From NCBI GenBank assembly GCA_023014485.1, contig JAJOZX010001076.1:124001-188000 (forward strand): 64,000 bases of DNA, read 5' to 3'. This DNA is from Bathynomus jamesi (taxonomy: Eukaryota; Arthropoda; Malacostraca; Isopoda; Cirolanidae). Made by a program: the position numbers and the translations under genes. The notes under the pieces are model-generated. The model made no database searches. It was given only the letters and a program-made list of their open reading frames with translations, and was not told where the DNA came from. Positions 53,146-62,929 of this stretch are shown here, piece after piece. Position 1 is the first letter of the stretch, and each line of letters begins with the position of its first letter.

Positions 53146-53968
53146 CTATTTCTCTAGTGTAATTTGGGTTGTATTTCCTAATGTTGCCTTGGGTATGTAT
53201 TTGTTTGCATTATTGATGATCTGATTAAATGTCTTGAGTGTTGTATTAGTGTTTATGATGGGTGTGCTGTTTAATGTGGTGAATTGTTCCTCAGTCTGTA
53301 TTTTGAACTGTTCCCAATCAGCTTTCTTGTAATTTCTGTAAGTGTGCCTAAGGCTGTTGGGGCAGAGTGTAGAACGTGTTGTAATGATGATGGGCAGGTG
53401 GTCTGATGACAGTTGTTTTTCTGCTCTCCAGTGTGTATGTGTTGCTAGTGAGGGGGAACAGAACGTTATGTCTGGGGAGGAGTTTGAGTATCCTGCTTGA
53501 TGTGGTGTGTGTGTATGTTCTTCTGTATTGTTAAGAATGAAGAGGCTATTTAGTTGTGTGGCTATGTTGGCGCCTCTGGTGTTGCTTTGGTTGTGCAGAT
53601 ACCAACTAGTGCCTTTAGCGTTGACGTCTCCTCCTAAGATGACATTAGCGAGAGAGGCTAGATTGTGTAACTGTGGATTATAATTGGCTGGCACCTAAGG
53701 TGAACTATCTGGTGGGATGTAAATGTTGATTAGTGTGGTGTTGTGTTTTGCGCGTGTTTTAATGTTAGCTGCCTGTATTTCTATCGTGTTATCTGCTTGG
53801 ATTGTGTTTGTAATGTTTTGGGTGGCATCAGTGTAGCTAATGCTTTTATGTATGTAAGTGATGAGTCCACCCCCGTCACCCCCAATACAATCTTGACGGA
53901 TCGCCGTGAAGTCAGGGATGGTAGGCGTTTTGTGTGTGCGTTTTAGTTTTGTTTCTTGTATAAGTGCT
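53146..53968 (-). pseudogene. Element D copy 2, endonuclease and linker
   Basis: From the truncated end: IALIQETKL-like start, GGDGGGLITYIH, NIYIPPDSSP, a stop, then the long frame PANYNPQLHNLASLANVILG, GGDVNAKGTSWYLHN, LSSDHLPIIITTRS (Asp-His) and KKADWEQFKIQTEEQF. The usual GDFN block reads GDVN here and GGFN in copy 1. Confidence 0.87.
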
Positions 53969-53976
53969 ATGGGGTT

Positions 53977-54592
53977 AAATTAGGTGATCTGGTTGGCCAC
54001 TAGATGGGACCTCGCCACCCAAGCCATCTTTCTTCAAGGTTCGTATCCAGAATCTCACGGACAGCTGCAAAGTGATGTGGCGGCGCTCCATCATGTTGAT
54101 AAAGCCAATTCCTGCCAACGCCATTAGTAAACTGCGGCAATACTTTGTTTCTCAATACTTGGCAATAGCGTTTTCCATCTATCGTATCTCTCGATATGTC
54201 AAAGAAAACGAGTCCTGAATAACCAATGCACGGCCAGACTGTTAGTGTAGCCGTTTTAACGGTTTACCCAATCGTACTTTGGGATTTTTTTTCGTCCAGC
54301 AGTGAACGTTGTGTTTATTTCCTTTACTCGTTAAACCAAAGCCACATTTATTTGAAAATTTGATCTTTCGAACGAAATCTGGATCACTGTTGAACTTTTG
54401 TCTCATTGTTTCAGCAAACTGCAGCCATCTATCAGAATCATCGTTGCATATTTGCTGAGAGTAAATGGGTTTGTAACCGAGGTGCCCCTGTGATTTCAAT
54501 ATTTTTGCTAGTGGAAATTTGGAAATACCCAATTCCTGCGCGATTTTTCTCGTTGAAGTTTGTTGAATGGACTCGAAAACTGGTGAGGACAT
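53977..54592 (-). pseudogene. IS630-like transposase, HTH and catalytic core
   Basis: ATG 54592: SSPVFESIQQTSTRKIAQEL, GISKFPLAKILKSQG (helix-turn-helix), then RQKFNSDPDFVRKIKFSNKC where an Asp (FSDE) is expected, so the first catalytic residue is Asn. After a stop near 54242: NWLYQHDGAPPHHFAAVREI (second Asp intact) and, at the element D junction, SPNLTPCDF where the third Asp is Asn. Two of three catalytic residues are lost. Confidence 0.85.
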
Positions 54593-55134
54593 TTTCTTTG
54601 TTGTTGTCTCCTGTCGCCGTTAGTGGCCTTCCACTGCTTGTACGATCTTTTTACATGTTCTGTTTCCAAAAGTTTGGGCTTCCAGTATCGAAGAGTAATT
54701 GCAAACTTTCTTCACAATTATAAGAAATAGGCCACGATACAAGATACACTTTTTCTTCATTGCCGTATTCCATTCTGACTGACATGGCGTCTTATTTTAA
54801 CCACTAGACCAGATAAAAGCATGGATGAAAGGTCTCTTTATAGTTTTTCTGGTACAAGGAATCCAATAAAATCATTATTTTGTAAATAAATTTTTAAGAA
54901 AAAAAGATTGAGGCTGTAACTGATTTAATACAGCTTAATATAGTTGTATTTTCGATACATTTCTTACATAATAGTTTAGGCATATAAGCCTTGTCATCAG
55001 GGCCGTTTCCTGGCATAAGCAGACTAAGCGGCCGCTTAGGGCCCCGCTGCTACTAGGAGGCCCCTAGACAGGCTCCCAGGTCATAGCTCAGTGGGCAAGA
55101 ATAGGAATATAGATGAAGTTATTATTAATACTAG

Positions 55135-55505
55135 TACAGTTCCCGCCGCTTCGCTGACGGTTAGACAGGCTAAACTACAAAAAAAGAACCCAGCTGTGAA
55201 AATTTTGAGCTTCACATTGTGTCAACATTTCTGAATCTGGTATTTCCCAAAACCTCCTCACCCCCATTCATGCAACTTGGGGGCTAACCCCCTCCCGCAT
55301 TACCCCCACCCCTCCCCATTACCCCCACCCTTCCCCCATTGCTAAACTACAGAAAAGAACACAAGTCATGAAAATCTTGAGCTTCACATTGCCGCCCGTA
55401 ATACAATTTCTGAATTTTTTTTACAATTTCTGAATTTTTTTCTCACAATTTCTGAAAGTGTGACGGACAGACGGACAGCTCTCTTATTATAATATAGATT
55501 ATTGT
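55135..55505 (+). repeat. Unclassified repeat inside the hAT-5 element
   Basis: Contains two related halves (CTAAACTACA-AAAAAGAAC, then TTTTGAGCTTCACATTG), CCCCCACCC runs, and an end GTGACGGACAGACGGACAGC with TTATAATATAGATT. This end type recurs in many invertebrate genomes, but I cannot classify it. Confidence 0.4.
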
Positions 55506-56228
55506 TGTTATTATTATTATCATTATTGTCGTATTAATTAAAGTTTTTGTATGAGACAAATGTGATAAAACGGAGACAAACGAAACGTTTTGGTCGTTAT
55601 GTGTAAATAACTATTGAGAGATCTTATTTCTATATTATTTAACTTTATTCTTACTATATGCTTATACTTTCCTAAATGCTTAATTTCTCTAGTATTGTAA
55701 AACATTATTTCATTAATTTATTAATTATTAAGAGATTTTGTAACACTTTAAAACCTAGGATTATTTTCGTTATGTTTTCAAGTTTATTAATTCTTTTCTC
55801 ATCTTTTTCAGATAATGTGAATTTTGTTGGTTAAAACCTAAATGGTCTGATTATTTGAATGTATTTGATTAACGTTACAATTACAACAATTATTATTATC
55901 ATCACCATCATCATCATCATGATTATTATTATTTAGCAGATTAGTTGTGGTTAACTAGATGTGACTTCGTGCATCTTGGAAAATGAAACGACATTATCCA
56001 TCCATCAGAAGAAAATAGAGGAGAAGCTTTCCAGTAGCACGGGTGAGATGTGCCACTTGTATATTCTTCTGATTACAGTTCAGGCAACTAGGTTAGGTAG
56101 ACCATCAAGCGAGGCAAGTGCTCAGGAATCGTGTAGAGTAAGCTAGTCTCTGTAATATTTATAATATTTCGAAATGTGAAATTTAATGGATCACATCACC
56201 TCAAATTCTGTTCACACAGATCAATTAT
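55506..56228 (+). other. 5' non-coding part of the hAT-5 element
   Basis: AT-rich with ATC/ATT microsatellite at 55893-55935. Likely leader or first intron of the transposase gene: the palindrome next to it includes TTATGTTCTTCTCAG|GAGC, which resembles a 3' splice site. Confidence 0.45.
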
Positions 56229-56844
56229 GACAACTGGCCAGTCATACGGATCAAGCGGTGGAGCAGATCTTGATTCTTGTTGCTCAGTAGAAATGCCTGT
56301 ATGTGGTGTTTGAAGCTGAACAGAAGATGGGCCACTTGTTAGTTCGTTAGGCTCTACTTCTACTGGTGTTTGAGGTTGCATAGAGGATGGTCCTGCTGTT
56401 GGCTCATGATGCTCATCAGGCTTTGCTGAGGATGGCTTTTCCAAATATTTCAATAGTGCTCCTGAGAAGAACATAACATAACATTACATATTCTGTTAAT
56501 TTTTGCTAAAATACTCTTTCTTATCTCGTTTGATAATTATCAAACGAGATAAGAAAGAGTATTTTAGCAAAAATTAACAGAATATGTAATGTTATGTTAT
56601 GTTCTTCTCAGGAGCACTATTGAAATATTTGGAAAAGCCATCCTCAGCAAAGCCTGATGAGCATCATGAGCCAACAGCAGGACCATCCTCTATGCAACCT
56701 CAAACACCAGTAGAAGTAGAGCCTAACGAACTAACAAGTGGCCCATCTTCTGTTCAGCTTCAAACACCACATACAGGCATTTCTACTGAGCAACAAGAAT
56801 CAAGATCTGCTCCACCGCTTGATCCGTATGACTGGCCAGTTGTC
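56229..56844. repeat. 616-bp spacer-free palindrome
   Basis: The two strands match about the centre at 56536/56537 (TGATAATTATCA), arms of 308 bp with no loop. The minus strand of the left arm encodes the same first 80 residues (MFFSGALLKYLEKP...) as the plus strand of the right arm, with no difference I can find. Outside GACAACTGGCC the sequences diverge at once. Confidence 0.95.
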
Positions 56845-58509
56845 CTGTCAGATGCCTTGAAGATAGATCTGGTGTCTCGAGGACCATTTCAAATCAGTCC
56901 AGATTTCACATTCCCTAAACGAGAGGACAGTAGAAGCGTTCATCACCATTACATGTACAGAACATTAATTAATTGGGAAAAAATAAAGCGAAGCTGGCTG
57001 ATGTACTCTAGAAGGAATGATGCTCTTTATTGCTTCTGCTGCAAGTTGTTTTCAAGGAAGTCGTACAAACTAATTACGGATAGACTTTCAGACTGGATAA
57101 ACGTTGGTTCGCTTCTGAAAGGCCATGAAAATAGTTCAGAACATGCAGATAACATGGCAACATGGAATTATCTGGAACTGCGGCTAAAAACTGGGAGGAC
57201 CATTGACCAAACTGAAATGTCATTAATGGAGGTAGAGCGAAGACGCTGGCGAGATATTCTCACACGTCTTGTAAGTATAATCCAATCACTGGCAGAGAGA
57301 AACCTTGCTTTTAGGGGGTCTTCCTCTACATTGTACAATTGAGACAATGGCAACTTCTTGAAGGAGGTTGAGCTGCTTGCCAAATTTGATCCAGTGATGA
57401 AACAACACATCAGCAGAGTCGAAAGTGGCCAATATAGTCATTCAAGTTACCTAGGAAACATCATTCAAAATGAGCTCATTGGGTCCATTAGTGGGAAGAT
57501 CTTTGATACCATTGTTGCAGAAATAAAACAAGCTAAATATTACTCACTCATTTTAGACTGCACTCCAGACATAAGCGAAGAACAGATGTCGATTATTATC
57601 AGAACTGTTAAAATGGGTGAAGTACCAGAAATAAAAGAATACTTCTTGGGCTTTCTTGAGGCTTCAGAAAGTACAGGCCTGGGTTTATCAGTTCTGATTC
57701 TGAAGAAACTAGATGAACTGAATATTCACTTTGATGACTGCAGAGGACAGTCATATGACAACGGAGCGAACATGAAGGGCAAGAACAAAGCTGTTCAGGC
57801 AAGGTTATTAGAGAAGAACTGTCGTGCACTCTATGTTCCATGTGGGGCTCACACTCTGAATCTTGTAGTGGCTGATGCAGCTAAAGCTTCCACAGATGCC
57901 ATCAGCTTCTTTGGCAGCGTACAAAAATTGTACAACTTTTTTGCAGCAGCTACACAGAGATGGACAATCCTAAAGAAGCATGTGAACATAACACTCAAGT
58001 CTTGGAGTGAAACCAGGTGGGAGAGCCGGCTTAAGAGCATTGAGGCTGTGCGATACCAGAGCCACAACATCAGAGAGGCCCTGTTGGAAGTCAGAAACAA
58101 TGCCACAGATGCCATAGCCAGGACTGAAGCACAAGCACTTGCAGAGGAGGTAGGGTCTTATTGCTTTCAGATTTGCACAGTAGTATGGTATGACATTCTT
58201 CATGCAGTTAACCATGTGAGCAAACTTCTGCAGTCTCCTACAATGCAGTTTGATGTGGCAGTCAACCTCCTCACAAAAACAAAAGACTCACTCACCAGCT
58301 ACAGAAACACAGGTTTTGTTGCAGCACAAGTCGTAGCTAGGGACATATGTGAGGAAATGAATGTGGAGGCTGTGCTGAAGGAGAAGAGGCTCAGATCCAC
58401 AAAAAAGCACTTTGCTTACGAAGCTCCTGACGAACCATTTACAGAAGCCTTAAAGAGGCTGGAAGTCAAATTTTCAATGTGGTGGTGGATTGTGCCATCG
58501 GGTCAATAA
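56599..58509 (+). pseudogene. hAT-5/ZMYM1-like transposase, N-terminal and core
   Basis: Frame from ATG 56599, though the natural exon may start at GAGCAC (56609) after a splice site. A Pro/Ser-rich N-terminus, then ALYCFCCKLF and LKGHENSSEH (TTF-type zinc finger, about residues 155-205). A TGA at 57340 interrupts after SSSTLYN; the same frame goes on with DNGNFLKEVELL. Core: YYSLILDCTPDISEEQ (Asp), GQSYDNGANMKGK (Asp), YVPCGAHTLNLVV (CxxH). A missing T in the run at about 58473 shifts the frame. It would cut and paste the element; inactive as read. Confidence 0.92.
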
Positions 58510-59018
58510 ATGAGAGATTCAAAACATTAGATGATGTGAGGGACATATTTGGGGTTCTCCTAAACTTCACCACAATGAACAAGGAAGACTTGTCCTGCAA
58601 GTGTGAAAAGCTCTCTAAGATACTGAGCTCTGGAGCTGGCTCTGACATTGATGGAAGAGAACTGGCCCTCGAAATTAAGAACTTGCCGACTTTACCTTCA
58701 CATAACATGACTGCATTGGAGCTTCTCTCCTTCATTTATCAGAAGCAACTGGAGGAACTATACCCTAATCTCTGGGTTGCACTAAGAATTGCCTGCACTC
58801 TACCTGTGACAGTAGCATCAGCCGAGAGGAGCTTCTCTAAGATGAAGCTGATCAAGAACTACCTCAGATCATCAATGGGGCAGGCTCGCCTCAGTGGCCT
58901 TGGCATCATAAGCATCAACCAGGACATTGGCAAGGAGATTTCATATGAGTTATTGATGATTTCGCCCAGAAAAAATCTAGGAGGCAAAAATTTTGAAAAT
59001 ACAAACTGTTCTGTATAA
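58479..59018 (+). pseudogene. hAT-5 transposase, C-terminal dimerisation domain
   Basis: Continues the gene after the shift: VVVDCAIGSINERFKTLDDV, then LLSFIYQKQLEELYPNLWVA, TLPVTVASAERSFSKMKLIK (catalytic Glu in SAERSFS) and LRSSMGQARLSGLGIISI. Ends at TAA 59018, 347 bases before the right TIR. The domain itself is intact. Confidence 0.92.
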
Positions 59019-59373
59019 CTGTTGGCTATTACACGATTGTATCGTAGAGTTAGTAATTGTTTGGTAGTTGATAATTGCATTATTTTTTTATATATAGTTC
59101 TGTGTCATTTATGCTAAATAATGTATAAGCTAATTTTCAGGAATTTCATGAAGAGTATTTTTTTCTGTTTGTCTTCTGAAAGTACATATTTGTTGTTTTG
59201 GACATAAATGTTTCATTAAATTTGTTTCATAATTGTTTTTATTAACACAGCCATTTTTTGTGTGTGTGCTAAGGTGATGTAGTAAGGCGTGAGTTGGTGG
59301 ATGGAGGGGTGGGGCTTCAAATGGGTAAACTGCTTAGGGCCCCCTAATGGCTAGAAACGGCCCTGCTTGTCAT

Positions 59374-59642
59374 GACATATAATATCTTTTAATAAGTACA
59401 TGTAAATGTGATTTATATGTTCAAGAGTGACGATTTCCATTTATTCATTTATTTATTCATTCATTTATTTATTTAAATAAGTACAAGGAAGCTGTAAACA
59501 CTGCAAGCATAAGCACAGAAAACACTGAGGTTAAAATAAGACGATTTACAGATTTTGACGGGTCCACGGTGGCCATCTTGGATTTTACACCCTTAATATG
59601 GACAGATTTTTTGGAGCATGGGATTTTTTTCATCCATATACC
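59374..59642. other. AT-rich stretch with (ATTT)n
   Basis: Only an ATTT/ATTC microsatellite at 59437-59477 is evident. Confidence 0.5.
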
Positions 59643-60394
59643 CAGTGGTGGGCACCGTTAACCAAAAAGTTAACTTCGATAACGATAATCCGATAATTTT
59701 ACTACAAAGTTAACGGAAGTTAACGATAATCCGTTAACGATAACTATTTCTTTACTAACATTTAAAAAAATCAAGGAAAAAAGCTTTAAAACCCATAGAA
59801 AATGTTTATTTATGCAAAATCCAACAATAAATAGGTATTTAACTATTTTTATCAAGTTTTGCAACTTTTTTGCTTAACTTTTTTTTTTATTTATAATAAA
59901 AAATGTACTGATTACATGTTTTGAAACCCTTGTAACCACTAACCATTAACTTAATTTTAATTTACCAGAGAATTATTATGGCGGGAAGTGAAAGGTAAAA
60001 TTAAATTTTAGGCACATTTATTAAAGACTGACACAATGTGCTGGTTGCCCTTCAGAAAGACCAACTTCTCAAAGTTAGGCCCAACTGCCAGTCTTGACCT
60101 CTTGGGCCTCAGGATGTCCTTGCCGAGAGAGAGGAGCCGTTCCACTGCAGCAGAGGACGGAATTGGCAGACTGAAGTTATGGCGGTTTGAATTCATTCGC
60201 GGAGCGGTGATCTTCCGTGAATGACTCCTCGCAGTTAACGTGTTAACGGACTTTAACAGACTAAATATCGAGTTATCGGAAGTTAACTGGTCCGATAACG
60301 ATAAATGGAAATTAATTTCCGTTAATAGTCCGTTAAAAAAAGTTAACTTCGTTAATTAACTGTTATCGGATTAACGCTTTAGTGCCCAACACTG
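59643..60394. mobile_element. Non-autonomous hAT element with exact 8-bp TSD
   Basis: CATATACC at 59635-59642 and 60395-60402. Ends CAGTGGTGGGCACCGTTAA and (complement) CAGTGTTGGGCACTAAAG. Subterminal zones carry many GTTAAC and CGATAA motifs. Related to the fragment at 20592-21019. Confidence 0.95.
60008..60196 (-). pseudogene. hAT dimerisation remnant
   Basis: 62 residues: SLPIPSSAAVERLLSLGKDI, LRPKRSRLAVGPNFEKLVFL. This is the tail of the hAT dimerisation domain with the S-A-x-E-R block. The plus-strand open frame of equal length is its shadow. Confidence 0.82.
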
Positions 60395-60402
60395 CATATA
60401 CC

Positions 60403-60639
60403 CATACAAACTCACTGTAAAAATTTGGTGCTTTTGTCACTCTTGTAACGATATCATCATTTTATAGCACTAAGCCACTTGACTACTAGTAGGGACTTCC
60501 TGTTCTAGCCTAGGGTCATTCCTGGCATTGTATAGTTGCTTTGAAAAGTATCGCATACACTGCAGTGAAATCATTGAATTTATTTATTATTAACAAATTT
60601 TTTTATGTATAAAATCCTTAGAGACTTTTCTACCATCCT
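60403..60639. other. Unannotated stretch
   Basis: No feature recognised. Confidence 0.4.
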
Positions 60640-60661
60640 ATATATATATATATATATATAT
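60640..60661. repeat. (AT)n microsatellite
   Basis: About 11 AT units next to the 3' end of the L2/CR1-like fragment. Confidence 0.95.
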
Positions 60662-60664
60662 ACC

Positions 60665-61566
60665 TCGTTAACCTCGTTCAGGTTCTGTGTGTTGACTGTG
60701 TTGGTCTCTTCACACGAAAGTCAAACTGGTGGCCCCGCCTCTAGGTGTGGCTTGGTGGAGGAGCGAGTTGCTCTCTTGCGCTCTCCACCGCACATAGCCA
60801 GGTACACCCGGCTCATCTCGTACCGTCCTGAGCCAGGCATCTAGTCTTCTCTTGAAGACCAACTTTGACTTAGGACTGTAACGTCTCTGAGGTCCTTTGG
60901 AAGCTGGTTAAAAAGTCTTGGCGCTCTGACAACCAAGCTATTTTCCTTCAGTGTTGAAGAGGTCCCTTGTCGGGCCTTTAATTTGGGAACATGACATATT
61001 CTGCCTTTCCTATTTTCCAGCGTTGTCTGGATGGTAATTGGGTTTAGTTTGAGGTTTGGTACCAGTTTTTCGATAATTTTCCATAAGTAGATTATGGTGT
61101 AGCCTACTTCTCTCTTCTTTCCAGGGAGTACAAATTTAGTTTCATAGACTTTCCTAGTAGTTGAGCTCTTTGCAGCTATCAATCTTTGCTGAGAAATGCC
61201 TCTGAGTTTCTTCCAGTCTATTAGTTTCTTCCTTTTTATATGGGGACGTCAAGACTGAGCAGTATTCAAGTTTTGGTATAATCAGTGTTTTTAGCAGGGG
61301 AATCATTAGTGTCTTGTCCCTTCTTTTGAACGTTCTTAGTACCTGTCCCGCGACTCTTTGCTTTGTTTATCGCTATCTGATTTTGTTTCGAATTTCGCAT
61401 CATCGGTCATTATTAGCCCCAGATCGATCGCTTTCGTGCTTCTCTGAATTTCCTGTCTATCTGGAGCATAATATGCAGTCTGTTTAAGTTCCTCTTTTCT
61501 ACCATATCTCAAGAGCTGAAATTTCTCGGTATTAAATGTTATGTTGTTGTCTTCTGACCATTTTTA
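60665..61566 (-). mobile_element. L2/CR1-like non-LTR element, 3' fragment
   Basis: Minus strand: KWSEDNNITFNTEKFQLLRY (RT thumb), QKRDRRIFQ-like remnant, then 61182-60841 with FVLPGKKREVGYTIIYLWK, LVPNLKLNP, GRICHVPKLKARQGTSSTLK and ENSLVVRAPRLFNQLPKDLR, the terminal block of L2/CR1-type RT proteins. RT core is missing. Different family from elements A and B. Confidence 0.83.
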
Positions 61567-61604
61567 CTAGGGGCACTCAATATATTTTGACCCACCCTTT
61601 TTTC

Positions 61605-61805
61605 GGAGCTATTGAAGAATAGGGACCCCAGTTCTTTAGTTAGGCTTATAAGGCTAACTAACGAAAATATCACGACCTAACCTAACCAATCGTTAGGTTA
61701 ACTGTACGCCCTTGACGATTGGTTAGGTTAGGTCATGATATTTTCGTTAGTTAGCTTTATAAAGCTAACTAAAGAAGGCTGGGGTCCCTATTCTTCAATA
61801 GCTCC
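61605..61805. mobile_element. Palindromic MITE, CTTTTTTC duplication
   Basis: 201 bp; arms start GGAGCTATTGAAGAATAGGG and continue through CTAACTAACGAAAATATC. CTTTTTTC lies at 61597-61604 and 61806-61813. Inner part shares CTGTACGCCCTTGACGATTG with 46632-46797. Confidence 0.9.
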
Positions 61806-61891
61806 CTTTTTTCTTAGCTAAATGGGGATGAAATGTCTTTTGGGCCGTAAGTTTGAACTTTTTGCGCTTCACATAACCGGATTTTTCCAGT

Positions 61892-62555
61892 TTGAACCTC
61901 CCCTCCTTGTATAAAACCGCTTTTAAAAGCCCTTGTATAAAACCGATGTTTAACGTAGTTTCGAAAATGGCGGCTGACAGTCATGTGCGTCATAAACAGA
62001 GAGCTGTTATCGAGTTCTTAACCGCAAAGAAGGAAACAGTTGGAAATATTCACAAACGTCTACAAAACGTTTACGGAGATGCTGTTGTTGATCGAAGCAC
62101 AGTTGAACGCTGGTCTAAACGTGTGAGATCATCAGAGAGAGGGAAAGCCAGCCTCGATGGTGAGACACGCAGCGGTCGGCCGGCATCGGCTGTGACATCT
62201 CACACTGTGCAACGTGCTGACAGCATCATTCGATCAAATTGGCGTGTCACATACAAGGAGCTATTAATGGAGCTAGAAATTAGTGAAGGAAGTGTGAATA
62301 CAATAATTCAGCAACTCGGATACTCAAAAGTGTGTTCACGGTTTGTTCCTCACGAACTGAAGAAAACAAAGCTCAAAGAAAAGAAACTGCTTCCGAGTCG
62401 TTGGTTCGCTACGAGACAGAAGGGGATGACTTCCTTTCACGAACTGTGACTGGGGATGAGACTTGGGTACACCACTTTAAACCTGAAACAAAACGCCAAT
62501 CGATGGAGTGGCATCACGCAGACTCCTCACCCAAGAAAAAGTTCAAAATGGCTCT
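61892..62555 (+). pseudogene. Mariner transposase, N-terminal half
   Basis: Probable start ATG 61967 (MAADSHVRHKQRAVIEF). Helix-turn-helix 1 and 2: KETVGNIHKRLQNVYGD, STVERWSKRVR, SGRPASAVTSHTV, LEISEGSVNTIIQQLGYSKV. A frameshift near 62350 leads to FTVCSSRTEENKAQRKETAS and VTGDETWVHHFKPETKRQSM with the first catalytic Asp. The second and third Asp are lost by truncation. Inactive. Confidence 0.9.
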
Positions 62556-62590
62556 AATCTACTCTACCCTACCCTCTAATCTAATATCCT

Positions 62591-62683
62591 TTAACCCTTA
62601 AACCCTATCCGGGGTACTGGTGTACCCCAGTACCCCGGGTATTGCTGGCGTAACTTTTTTTATGGGTAGGGATTAAGGGTTAA
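62591..62683. mobile_element. Short piggyBac-like MITE
   Basis: TTAA at both borders with inverted ends CCCTTAAACCCTATCC and (complement) CCCTTAATCCCTACCC. An inner GGGGTACTGGTGTACCCC hairpin. 93 bp in all. TTAA target and CCC ends suggest piggyBac mobilisation. Confidence 0.65.
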
Positions 62684-62929
62684 TGAAGGAGTGACTTGTG
62701 CCACTGCCATTCTACCAGCATGAAATCGTCTCATGCTCGTTTGCATGGCATCATTATTTCTGAGACTAATGTCAGGATATCGCTGATAGTTCGAAGGCAA
62801 TTGTAGCACTCCGTGAGGAGGTTAGTTGTGTATAACTTTGCATACAAATGTGCAGATGACAAATTGCAGTTCCAAGTTTATATTTAGCCAGCTTAACTTT
62901 TCTCTAAAAGGAGTTGCAAAATAATCTTT

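Larger units (their letters stand above)
50907..53968 (-). mobile_element. Non-LTR retrotransposon D copy 2, 5'-truncated
   Basis: Flanked by ATGGGGTT at 50899-50906 and 53969-53976. Minus strand from inside the endonuclease (53968) to a 3' tail of AAC repeats at 50907. Protein blocks match copy 1. The 2A and N-terminal endonuclease part are missing by 5' truncation, as is usual for target-primed insertion. Confidence 0.93.
50563..54860 (-). mobile_element. IS630/Tc1-mariner-like transposon carrying element D copy 2
   Basis: The minus-strand transposase runs 54592-53977 and, after the element D insertion, 50898-50700. Borders are approximate as I could not match the TIRs. Element D inserted within the block that encodes the third catalytic residue, duplicating ATGGGGTT. 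Confidence 0.75.
54998..59365 (+). mobile_element. hAT-5/ZMYM-like transposon, complete with TSD
   Basis: CTTGTCAT is duplicated at 54990-54997 and 59366-59373. Ends CAGGGCCGTTTC on both sides (right as complement), with subterminal CTTAGGGCCCC / GGGCCCTAAGC. One transposase gene with a zinc finger, RNase H-like core and dimerisation domain fills 56600-59018. A 616-bp palindrome lies at the start of the gene. Two coding lesions. Confidence 0.95.
61567..62580 (+). mobile_element. Mariner-like element, 3'-truncated
   Basis: Presumed left end TACTAGGGGCACTCAATATA, then a transposase from 61967 that breaks off after SSPKKKFKMA near 62551. No right TIR found. A MITE is inserted in the leader at 61605. 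Confidence 0.75.

Noticed and set aside
55961..56146. 61-residue frame upstream of the palindrome as first transposase exon
   Set aside because: No match to hAT N-termini and no clear donor site.
57340..57342. In-frame TGA of the hAT-5 transposase as a recoded codon
   Set aside because: No reason to expect recoding in a transposase; a simple nonsense mutation is more likely.
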